From contig OZ017763.1 in NCBI GenBank assembly GCA_963969365.1, positions 1,860,001 through 1,924,000 on the forward strand: a stretch of 64,000 bases of DNA. Direction: 5' to 3'. Below are positions 51,401-60,333 of the stretch, piece by piece. Source of the DNA: Asterochloris sp. CNOR1 (Eukaryota > Chlorophyta > Trebouxiophyceae > Trebouxiales > Trebouxiaceae). A program made the position numbers and the translations under genes. The number at the start of each line of letters is the position of its first letter. Position 1 is the first letter of the stretch. A model generated the notes under the pieces. The model made no database searches, was not told the DNA's origin, and was given only the letters and a program-made list of their open reading frames with translations.

Positions 51401-54400
51401 CGGGCAACCCACCTCCTCTGTGCACCCACAACCCTTTTGAGTGCGCGACCCCCCCCCCCCCCCCCACATCACACTGCTGCAGGCCTCCAGGCGAGATGCC
51501 ACCAGGCATGCTCCATCTTCAAGCGCTCCCCAATGACCCACCTGCTCTTGTGCACTCACAGCCATGTGGGTGTGCGGCCCCACCAGGGACACTTGAGATG
51601 ACCTCCAGGCAAGCCGTGTTGACCAGTGATCCTCTGTTGACCCACCTTCTGGTGCGGCCCCGCACCCCTGCGTGTGGGAGACCCCTCCAGCGCAGCAGCT
51701 GCAGCGGCGGCCGGGGCCCCCAGGGCAGGGCTGCTCCCTGTGGAGCGCGCGATGCGGCACCTCTGCAGCCCACTTGCGCCCGTGGCAGTGGCCGCCCCCT
51801 GCTTGGTCCCCTGGGCCCGCTTCTTCAGCGCGCGCTCCTCTGCCTGCATTGCAGTGACGGGGACTGGGCCTCATGCGATCATATATTGTTCAAGGAGGGC
51901 TGCTCGGACTGGGCCGCTTCTCCAGCGCCTGCTCCTCTGCTTGCATGGCAATGACAGGGACTGGGGGGCCTTTGGTGATTTTGGACTGTTGCTAGAGGGC
52001 AGCTAGCCCCAGGGCATGCTTTCACAGCACATGACCCTGGGCCTGCATGGCAATGACAAAGGCTTAGGTCTGCTGCGCTGTCAACACTCACTGCACTCAG
52101 AGAATGCTGATGTGACCGGTCCCACTCCCGCCTGCCGGCAAGTGCAGGGTGCAGGCCAGGCCCTGGCAGCTCTATCTGGCCCGCCCTTCACTGTGCGCCA
52201 GAGAAGCCAGGCCTCACCTTGCTGACCCCCTTAATCTTCCCTGTTGTCCAAATGGCCGCCTGGTAGTCCCTGTTGCGCACCACATCAGAGCGCCGGCACC
52301 CGTCCTCAGCTGCAGCAGAGGCACGCGCACCATCAACACCCAGGTGGCACCTCAGTCATGGGCAGGGAGCAGGGAATCCCTCAGGTGCAGGGCGGCAGGG
52401 TCTGCAGGGCGCTCGATCGTGACACACAACCTGCAGGACAGTCAAGTGCCTGCACCCAGCCACAGCTGTAGCGCATATATAGTGCACTTCAGCCAGCAAG
52501 GTGCAGCAGTGCAGCTCCAGCACAAGCGTCAGGCGGTGCAGCAGCTGCCCTTGCCTGCAGAGCAGACATCATCGGGAGCTGAACCTCTCATGACTGCCAT
52601 GCGGCCCCACGTTACCCTCTGGCAGCAGCCAGGGGCGTATGCATTTGGCCGCATCACCATCACAGCTGCAATCGATCACAACAGACCGACGAGATGAGAG
52701 ATGTTGCTGGGCAGGCAGATGCCCCTTACCATTTGTCAAGCTGGTGCTGTGTGGAGCACTTCACCCATGCACAACACAGGAATTGCTCAAGCTGTCTCAC
52801 CCTTAGCCTCTGCCAGCTTGCGGCGCAGCCAGGCGCTGTTGTTGGAGGCGGTTGGCTGCCCAAAGGCCCTCAGGAACTCGGCCCTCAGCTGTGGCACGCC
52901 CATGGTTGCCAGCACCCTGCAGGCAAGTGCACAGGTCATTCAGTATTCTGGTCGACTGGGGCCCCAGCTGTGGCACTCCCATGCCTGGCGGCGCTCTTCA
53001 TGCCAGCTTGTAGCATCACGCCCCTGGGCACTGCTGGGTGAGGCAGCTGCTTGCTTAGCAGCTTTCTGGTCACGCAAGGCGATGGTACTCAGAGTCTGAG
53101 GGTGCCGGCAAACCTTGTGCACAGTGTCCCACACCCCAAACAGGTCCTTACAGAGCACCAACGCAGCAAGAAGGAGAGTCTCGAAATTGACAAAGTGTTT
53201 GCTGACCGTGAGCTCGGCCAAAGCGTCAGCTGCCAAGTGCAGTGATGGCTCCTGCCAAGCTGAGGGCGAAATGTCATACAAGGTGCATCCCAGAGACTAC
53301 AAGTCAGTTAAAGGGCTTTAGCCAATAAAGTTGTGCAACAGGACCAGACGTCAGCCCAGGGGGAAGACCCAGCCCCAACAGTGCAAGAACACAGAGTCAG
53401 TGACTCACTCAGGGTCCATGCCGGCGCCGCCAATCCAGGTGAGGGGCCGGTTGGGCTGGATGGCGCCCTTGCCTTTGGCTGAGGTGGCTGGCCCACTCCC
53501 TGCCCGGCACAGACCCTGCAGGCAAGCAGCGTGCTCCCGGCCGAGACTTGAGGTGCCGCCAGGGTGTTGACAGTTTGTGTGCCTCTGCGGGATGGGTGCC
53601 GGCGCTCTGAGGTGGTGCTCAGGGACTGAGGAATAGAGGGGAGTTTGAGTGACACTTTGTGAGGCTTGGGCAGGAGGGTTGGCAGGCTGAACCTCTGTGG
53701 GGTGCTGGGGGATATGAGTATGAACCGGGTCTGTCTTAAGGTCAGTCAGTTCTCTCCACTCAGACTCATGCGGACAACCCCTGCTGGATGGCGGGGCCTT
53801 CAGAGGCGCAGGCTGCTGCTGGCTACCATGCATCAAGGCCAGCACAAGCATTGTATAACACGGCATGGACTGCCGACCCACATAAAGCAGACCTGCCTGC
53901 TTGTTGGCACAGTGAGGTTCTCAGGTGCAGATTAGCCGTGCTGGTGAAGTGATCTCCAGCCAGCATCATCTGCTGAGCGGCAGGACAATGGCTGCTTTAA
54001 ACAAAGGTGCTTGCCTGCTTGTTTGCCGGGCAGGCTACGTGGCGCTCAGCCTCGATGTGAGGGTACGCAGACCGCTCCTGGCGGCTCAGCCTGCACAGTG
54101 AAGCAGAGCATGTGTAACTGAGCTGTGAGGGGTCATAGGAAAATACTGCCTGGCCCCCTGTTGTCCCAGTCAGCATACACACCAGGGAAGTGGTGAGCTG
54201 CAGCCTGCGAAATCAAGGGGTGGTGCGATCTTTTGGGGCTCCCTGACAACACACAGCGCGCTGGTGCAAGACTCCTTGCTGGAAGGATTGCCGGCATACT
54301 CGCAGGTGACCTGAGCAGAGCGCCCATCGGTCGCAATGGTGTGCAAAGTGCAGCATGGTACATGAGCTGTTCATTGTATTGTTGTGATGAGCCCCCCATG

Positions 54401-54879
54401 TTGGTTCCACTACTGAGGTGTGTGCTTTTGGTAGGTGCTACCAGGTCTAAAACACGGTGGCCAAGCAAGCTAGCAACCAATGATACTGCTTCACAGCGAG
54501 AGTCAAACCTCTGACCAATCCACCCACATGTGGTGGGCCCTGTGAGAGATGTACTAGTGCTCAAGCAACAGCTCACCCAGCATTGGACAGGTTAGAGAAG
54601 TTGCTGCTGGCGCCGCTCATCTCATCTGATTCCTCCTGTATGTGAAGGCGCACATGTGGGAGAATCTGACAGTCTCTTAGAAGTCAGCAGCCATGCACAG
54701 CATGCTCAAGGGCTTGTTCATGCCAGCAATGGGCTGCATGAACGGTAGTCAGAACCGCGATCGCAGGTCAATATTGCATGCAGCGCCCCTGAGAGCCGTC
54801 TTGTCCATGCAGCTGCTAAGCTGACCTGCCACAAGTAGGGACTCCCCAAGAAGGGGCCTCCTGCCGCGGAAGAAGCCAT
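45477..54879 (-). CDS. Large multi-exon protein with Tudor/Agenet-like segment, family unknown
   Basis: At least 13 exons chain in consistent phase: 54826-54879 (MASSAAGGPFLGSPYLWQ), 54577-54635, 54015-54090, 53409-53515, 52801-52916, 52218-52309, 51646-51843, 50675-50950, 49824-49919, 49405-49549, 48128-48264, 47397-47554, then an unresolved part and the terminal exon 45477-45667. Notable blocks are PNRPLTWIGGAGMDPEV, the helical LRAEFLRAFGQPTASNNSAW followed by LRRKLAEAK, and a Lys/Ala-rich ERALKKRAQG region. A beta-rich pair DLGDVLELAGQPVEV...GVWRPAKLMH with ATLYLEFPGGQQVGLPALDV reads like a Tudor/Agenet-type barrel. KRAK and RRR patches suggest a nuclear protein. I do not recognise the family. 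A GC donor is used at 54014. Several introns contain echoes of exon edges. Confidence 0.75.
46014..46061 (+). repeat. 15-nt tandem repeat, about 3.5 copies
   Basis: The unit (t)gcgctggcgcaaac repeats with single-base changes (gcactggcgcagact and similar) in an intronic part of the large minus-strand gene. Period 15 keeps frame, but no coding exon is supported here. Confidence 0.85.
47200..47400 (-). repeat. Donor-side echoes of exon 47397-47554
   Basis: The exon end gctgtggctgcagag|gtggggttcctttgg is followed by copies about 95 nt apart, ending gctgcagaagtggcggcatttggt (near 47310) and gttgcaaaggtgggagtcctttgg (near 47222). Each carries tgctgc/tgcgctc..gtgcgc(c/t)gagaac between copies. The 47222 copy retains a GT donor. 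Confidence 0.85.
48264..48560 (-). repeat. Acceptor echoes of exon 48128-48264
   Basis: The true exon begins (minus strand) ctgcag|acagcaccggcgtgagcgcg. Similar starts occur near 48350-48365 (caaacagcacctatttggct), 48420-48435 (ctgaagacagcagcgccttg) and 48530-48545 (ctgcagacagcactgccatg). Spacing is 65-115 nt. Confidence 0.75.
49057..49430 (-). repeat. Four-copy 86-nt tandem repeat carrying a splice donor
   Basis: Near-identical copies of an 86-87-nt unit have ctcacctgcgctgcc starting at 49141, 49227, 49313 and 49400. On the gene strand each copy reads ggcagcgcag|gtgagcagct, so each holds an intact exon edge and donor. The 49400 copy is the real exon end (exon 49405-49549). The others lie downstream in the intron. 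Identity is high (estimated above 90%), so the duplications look recent. Confidence 0.95.
49705..50125 (-). repeat. Echoes of both edges of exon 49824-49919
   Basis: Downstream, 49708-49745 repeats the exon end (gtgccctgccaagctggtgc versus gcgcccagccaagctgatgc). Upstream, 50000-50030 and 50090-50125 repeat the exon start (cagcgttgcggcctgggaga followed by tgtgctgg, versus cagttgtgcgacctggggga followed by tgtgctgg). One exon thus has echoes on both sides. Confidence 0.78.
51843..52045 (-). repeat. Acceptor echoes of exon 51646-51843
   Basis: The true start is gcaatgcag|gcagaggagcgcgcgctg. Upstream copies are gccatgcaagcagaggagcaggcgctg (about 51913-51950) and gccatgcaggcccagggtcatgtgctg (about 52022-52055). 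Each is preceded by a similar (c)gtcactg/tcattgc pyrimidine stretch. Spacing is about 90-100 nt. Confidence 0.85.
52280..53610. repeat. Inverted duplication of an exon start, 1.1 kb apart
   Basis: Plus-strand 52280-52400 (cagagcgccggcacccgtc ... gcagaggcacgcgc ... caacacccaggtggcacctc ... gggagcag) recurs in reverse complement at about 53495-53610 (gaggtgccgccagggtgttg ... gtgtgcctctgcgggatggg, then tgccggcgctctgaggtggt). The first copy overlaps the acceptor and first codons (DGCRRSDVV) of exon 52218-52309. The second lies inverted in the intron upstream of exon 53409-53515's start. The arms could pair in the pre-mRNA. Confidence 0.85.
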
Positions 54880-57800
54880 GCTGGCGATGATGTACTGCGT
54901 TGACTCTGCTGCAGCTGGACAGACGAAAGCAGCTCAATGTGGTCGATGTTAAGCTAGACTTTGTTCAAGTGAGGTGCTCATGCAGTCAGTCAAGCACGTC
55001 TGTCCACCTCATGTCCCACAGCTGTGGTGATGGGAGATCTTTTTTATTTGTCAAACTGAGCAGGCAGCGGGAAGACATGGCTCCCCTGTGACGAGCAACC
55101 TCGAAACTGAAGCGTCGAGTCCCTATTGGGTCTTCCATCTGGGAGATGCCCTGGCAGCCCGGTGCCCTCTATTCAAACGACTCTTCTGCTCAAGCGAAGC
55201 AGACACAACAACCTGCCCACCTAAGACTCAATGCCAAGCAGACTGGCAATTATTGATGCTGTGCAGCCGATTGCAGGCTCGCAAAGTCTTCACTGGCTGC
55301 GTGCGGGCTGAGGCAGCATCAAAGGGCAGCTCGGCAGGACTGCAGAAGGCGTTCCAACGTGGCCTTGGCTGTGACTCCAGCACGGTCGCTGCAAAAGCAA
55401 CAGCTGCTGGACGTGCTGCAGTGAGCTCAAGAGCCAGGGTGTACATCACCTTCTGGGCCATTGCCATCTTCAATGACGCACAGGTGCGGTGCAGCAGGAG
55501 CACCTGCTAGGGAGCTGCAAGGAGGCCTCCTGGAGGTGCTGCTGCAGTAGGCATGCCAGCATGACTGCAACTGGGATGAGAGCACCTGCGAGAGTGCGGC
55601 CGGTCAAGTTCGACTGGAAGTGCTGTGGTGGACCAGCTAGAATGCTTGCCCATAGGACGGATGGGCATATTGATGGACCAGGGAACCCCACCACCTCTTC
55701 ACGCCTGCCTCATCTGAATCCTGAGATCCAGAAGGTCTCCGCCGGTAACAGTCAAGGGTATTTTCAAGCTCAGTCCTACACTATGGGGGATGCTGCAGGG
55801 TGCCTGACACACATCTGCTTGCAGCTGTATGCATGCATGCCTGACCTGCACTCGAGTGCTCAATCGCGGCTCAGCACCTTCTGGACTCCATGACAGCTCA
55901 ACCCCCGCCAGCAGCCTGAGGAGTGCAACTGGTGGCAGCTATGGCAGCCCTTGCCTCAGCATGCAGGTGAGCAGCCGGCCTCGAACGTGTACTAACGTGA
56001 CGTTCAGTACCACCAAAGGCCAAGTGCTGCTAGATACTCAGCAGGCCTGCTTGAAGAGAACACCCTGGCCAAGACCATAGAAGCTTGTTGGCATTGCTCA
56101 TTTAGTGGCACACACATCGCCGCACCCCTTGCCAGATCTTGACAAAGGCGCTGCCGTGCACAATCCCCCAATGATGTTGTTGGGCGCCGCTGCTCCTAAC
56201 CAGTGTGCCAGGGTTAGGTTGCGCTGCTGAAGGGCCTTACATGACGGACACAGAGAGTGACATGTAAATTGGCGCAAACATCATGGGCTTGCCAGCACAT
56301 TCTGTTTGCATGGGTGCAGCTGCTTAATGTTGATGGTGCTGCCCTATAGGCTGCTGCGCTCAATGACATGGCCCTGCAACACACAGTGTTGTCTCATGTG
56401 GCCGCTGGGCATTCCCCACCCCACTTTGTCAACATTGAGGCCCAGGAAGCTGCTATACTTTTCCTGAGGACACCCGCAAATTCTGATGGCCCTTCTCGCC
56501 TTTGACACCCGAGGGTCACATGGAACAACCCCACAAAGCATGCCGAGATCAAAAAAAGGAAACTCAAAAGGGTGTTCTGCTCACTACATATGCCTCACCC
56601 AGGCGCTGTCCTATGCCATCTGGGAAGCCGGAGACGCCCTCCAAACCACAGCTTTTCAATCTCCGGGACTGTGGTGCCTGTGCAGAGTCTTGCGGGCTTC
56701 AGCCAGGAGTGTTCTACCGGTGCTCTCAGTCCATAGGGTGAGCATCTGGGGCAGCTGTCTCTCATGCACAATAACCACTTTGATTTTCATGCACATGCAT
56801 CAGGTTGATTGCCTGCAACAGACCACCCTGGCATGATGCAGAGGAGGAGATTTGAGGGCCCTGCACCTCAATGCAATCCTTGATTTGCGCGAGACTGCCA
56901 GGAGCTGCAAACACAGCGTGAGGCATCGCAGAGGGAAGGAATTGGAGGAGGAGACTGTGAAAAGCACGGCACGGCTTCAAGGAACTGCAGCTGTGAGGAA
57001 GGGAGCTGCCTGTGGGGTCTCATAAAAACAGAGCAGTGACCGCACCACTTCCACATTAGTCGCTGACAACTCAGTCGCAAGTCACCACTTGGCAGCCATC
57101 CGTCCTGGCTATATGGCACCATGCTGACAGCTGCCAAGCGAGCCTATCGCAAGGCCTCCTTGATGTGATGAGGGGCGGCTGGCTTGGCCTGCACGCTACA
57201 GTGCACAGTATAGCCTAGGACTGTCAAATGTGGACACACACAGCGGTCATGGTGGCGCTAACAGGTTGCCTACCTGTTTCTCGGCTTCCAGCAGGCCCCC
57301 TCTTGCCAAAGAAACCCTGCGAAGTGACTGCAGCAGCGCCGGCACGAACTAACTGTCAGCACCTGGGGATGGTTCCGAGCAACCTGCTGGGCTGCTGCCA
57401 GCTGAGCAGCAGGGTGGCTGTGCCCTGCAACGACCAGTGGTAGAGCCTTGTGGATGCGGGCGCAGCCCTAGGCTGCTGATGGCAGCAGCCGCCCTGCATC
57501 AAAGCCCATACAAATGCCTGCCCATGCATCAAAGCCCATAAGATTGCCTGCCCATGGCGCCAACCCACAAGTTGCCTTGCTCTGCCCTGCAGGAGAAAGT
57601 CTAGGGTGGGCGTCACCTGCCTTCTGCACTCACAACAGGGTGCTGGACTCGCATGCAATGCACAAGCCCCTAAGCTTCTCCTTTTTGGCCCTGCAGGATC
57701 TCCATGTTGCCACCAACGCCTGCCACCTTGGACGGGAATGCCAGCTCTGCACACCACTCATGACAATGCTAGCACTTGTGAGCTGCCTTCTTCAGCCCTG

Positions 57801-57981
57801 CAGGGCTCCTTTGTAGGGGTCAGCGTCTGCCATCTGCGCAGCTATCCTGGGGCTTTCCCAGATCCACGAGCTGCCTCCCTTTACACTGTTCGGGGGGGCG
57901 GGCCTCCGCCACCTGCGACCTGTTCATGTGCGCTGCAAAGCCCTTGCACAACCCCTTGAGCTGCCCCCCTGTCCCCTGCAG
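54880..57981. other. 3.1-kb region with no firmly assigned gene
   Basis: It lies between the start of the large minus-strand gene and the first supported phosphatase exon. A plausible plus-strand exon is 54915-54968 (LDRRKQLNVVDVKLDFVQ between ctgcag and gtgagg). Another is the open stretch ending at the donor 55481 (ARVYITFWAIAIFNDAQ). They cannot be joined to each other or to a family, and the minus strand is equally open at 55228-55503. The 55.5-56.8 kb part is AT-richer. 57.2-57.98 kb probably contains upstream phosphatase exons, with ccctgcag sites recurring near 57593, 57696 and 57801. Confidence 0.4.
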
Positions 57982-59904
57982 GACACCTCTGCAGGGGATC
58001 GGAGCCGCTACCGGCGCGCAGCTGGGAACCAGCCCTGCGATGCCTGCGGCAGGCGCCTGCACGCCGAGGCAGGTGTGGACGTCCATGTGTGGCACGTGCA
58101 GCTGATTGGCACGGGCACCAAGGGACGCATCTTCGGGGGCATGCCGGCTGGGGTGCAGGCTCACACCCTGGCGGCTGCGTGCTGCTTCTCGCACCCCAAG
58201 GTGGGTCCGGCTCATCATCCGTGCTGCTTCTCTCACCCCAAGGTGGGTCCGGCTCATCACCCTGGTGGCGGCGTGCTGCTTCTCGCACCCCAAGGTGGGT
58301 CCGGCTCATCACCCTGGCGGCTGCGTGCTGCTTCCCTCACCCCAAGGTGGGTCCGGCTCATCACCCTGGCGGCTGCGTGCTGCTTCTCGCACCCCAAGGT
58401 GGGTCCGGCTCATCACCCTGGCGGCTGCGTGCTGCTTCCCTCACCCCAAGGTGGGTCCGGCTCATCACCCTGGCGGCTGCGTGCTGCTTCTTTGTGCTGC
58501 TCCTCTCACCCCAGGGTGGGTCCAGCTCATTCAGCCAGAACTGTGCGCAGCTCTGGCTGCAGCTGCTTGCAGCATGAGTCGTGGAAACTGTGGCTGGGGT
58601 GCATCAGGCTCCTGCGTGCAGCGTGTCCGTGGTGCCTATGCCTCTCCCTGCAGGTGCCTGATGTCCACTCCTGCTCCCACCTGCAGCGTGTGATGGTGGA
58701 CGCCGTGGCTGACCCTCGGGAGTTCGGCTATGCCAAGCTGTATGCCCTGCTGCTGGGGGACTGCCAGAAGCAGCTGGCGGCTGCGCTCAGGGTGTTCACG
58801 CACCCCGGCAACTTCCCCCTCCTGGTGAACTGCGTTCAGGGCAAAGACCGCACAGGCCTCATCGCCATGCTGGTTCTCATGCTCTGCGGCGTGCCTCATG
58901 TGGTGAGACTGCAGACATGCTTCTTGCATGGCTGTGCCTGCATACGCTGAGCATGGCAGTTGTCCTGCTGAGCAGTGGGGTGTGCCACACGGTGAGGGTG
59001 TGGCTGTGGCTTCTGCTGCTGAGATGGCAGAGACAAAGCGCAGAACGCACCAGTCTTTGCAAGTGAAGGTAGACAATGGGCTGTGTCGTTCCTTGCGTGC
59101 AAGGGTGTCAGGCTGGGCTACAAGCCAACCAAATCAGCATGTTTGCAGGGAGGTGTGGATGTGAAGCCATGAAGTTGATTCGCTCTGTGGTCATGGGAGC
59201 AGCCAGCTCGCTTCCATGACAGCGTTTCTGCTGTGCTCCATAACTGGTCCCCCTGGTCTGCAGGTGATCATGGAGGATTTTGTGCAGTCCCAGGAGAATC
59301 TTGAAGCCGATCTGCGCTACTTTCGGGCCGGCGGCCAAGAGGGTGAGGCGACCTCTGCTGGCACAGTTCTCTGCTGCTGCTGGCAGGCTCTGCAGGCACA
59401 GGACAGTGCGCAGCCACTTGGGCTGTCGCTGGCAGACGCTGCAGCCTGCACACGTTGTCCAGGAGCCACGGGGTGCTGTTACTGGCAGGTTTGGCTGCTT
59501 ACACAGGGCTTCGCAAGGGCACTCATGTTGCTGCTGGCTCAGCAGCTCATACAGCTCTGTGAGGGTCAGCCAGCAGGCTACCCATGCGCAACGGCGACAC
59601 CGCTGTGTTCAGCACAGCTTGTCACAAGGGCCGGCTAGCAGCCTCATGTTGTGTTGCTGGCTGGTTGAACATGGCAAGCCCATCATCTCCTGCCGCGCAT
59701 TGGCCTCACCCATTGCACTGCCATCCTGCAGGAGATGGATCACTGGTGAAGACTCCCATAGGTGCAGATGCTGCATCCATTCTGGACACAATAAACCACC
59801 TCAACGCCACCTGGGGCTCTGCCGAGAAGTACTGCCAGGTGCAGCTGGGCCTTTCAGACGCTGAGCTCACCTCAATCCGCACCAATCTGATGAAGAAGCC
59901 GTGA
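57982..59904 (+). CDS. Tyrosine/dual-specificity phosphatase, Y_phosphatase3-like
   Basis: Four exons: 57982-58199, 58654-58902, 59264-59342, 59732-59904, in phase. Exon 58654 gives VMVDAVADPREFGYAKLYAL and FPLLVNCVQGKDRTGLIAML. NCVQGKDR fits the CX5R phosphatase loop with the GKDRTG form typical of the Y_phosphatase3 (PF13350) family rather than classical PTPs. The C-terminal exon (INHLNATWGSAEKYCQVQLG, LSDAELTSIRTNLM) matches that family's end (GS.E.Y....GLS..E...LR). Exon 57982 (VWHVQLIGTGTKGRIFGG) is less certain but in phase. The start codon and N-terminal substrate domain are not resolved and lie upstream. It may act on phosphotyrosine or phosphoinositide; the sequence does not decide. 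Confidence 0.8.
58168..58525 (+). repeat. Seven-copy 52-nt tandem repeat carrying a splice donor
   Basis: The unit accccaaggtgggtccggct...gcggctgcgtgctgcttctcgc starts at 58193, 58235, 58287, 58339, 58391, 58443 and 58508, with four exact 52-nt steps. Each copy keeps CCCAAG|GTGGGT (CCCAGG in the last). The first copy ends the exon at 58199; the rest fill the start of the intron. The unit length is not a multiple of three, so using a later donor would shift frame. Confidence 0.96.
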
Positions 59905-60333
59905 CTGCATCCCCATTCTGACCCCAGCATTCCCTCTTCCCCAGTCAGCAGCTCAGCAACCACAGGAAGCCTGCCATTGCAGAGCCTTGAATAAACATCA
60001 CAGTACTTGATCTGACGCACCAGCTTCAGGCGCCACACTATGGCGGTTCTGCAGGCAGACCTGAAGCCTCCTGAGCTCTCTGCTTGCCAGCTGCTGTTTC
60101 TTGCTAGCCTCGAACAAATTGCTTGCTCATATCTTTAGCTGGTTGACCCTGTCTCTGTGCTTTTATGGTGTCGTTACAGCTTGTGCAGCAATTAAATTTC
60201 ATGCCACAGAATCACAACATGCAGAACCAATGCAAGAAAGTGTAAGCGAGAAATCAGTCCCCAGAGTAGGCGTGTGTTCAGTCAGTGCTGCAATGCGCCA
60301 TTAAATCATTTCAGTCAAGTACATCAGGCTGAG
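59905..60333. other. Convergent 3' intergenic gap, 429 bp
   Basis: Separates the phosphatase stop (+) from the stop of the minus-strand helical-repeat gene. A TGTAA at 60240 on the plus strand fits the chlorophyte poly(A) signal and could end the phosphatase transcript. No ORF is supported. Confidence 0.5.

Noticed and set aside
55228-55503. Minus-strand ORF (ELTAARPAAVAFAATVLES) opposite an equally open plus-strand ORF
   Set aside because: Both strands are open over the same stretch and neither matches a family. Kept only as an unassigned region.
57928-58950. 340-aa continuous plus ORF through the 52-nt repeats
   Set aside because: It reads through the tandem repeat (AACCFSHPKVGPAHHPGG) and into the catalytic exon, but every unit carries a strong GT donor and the next exon has a clear acceptor at 58653. 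The repeat peptide looks like translated intron, although retention cannot be excluded.
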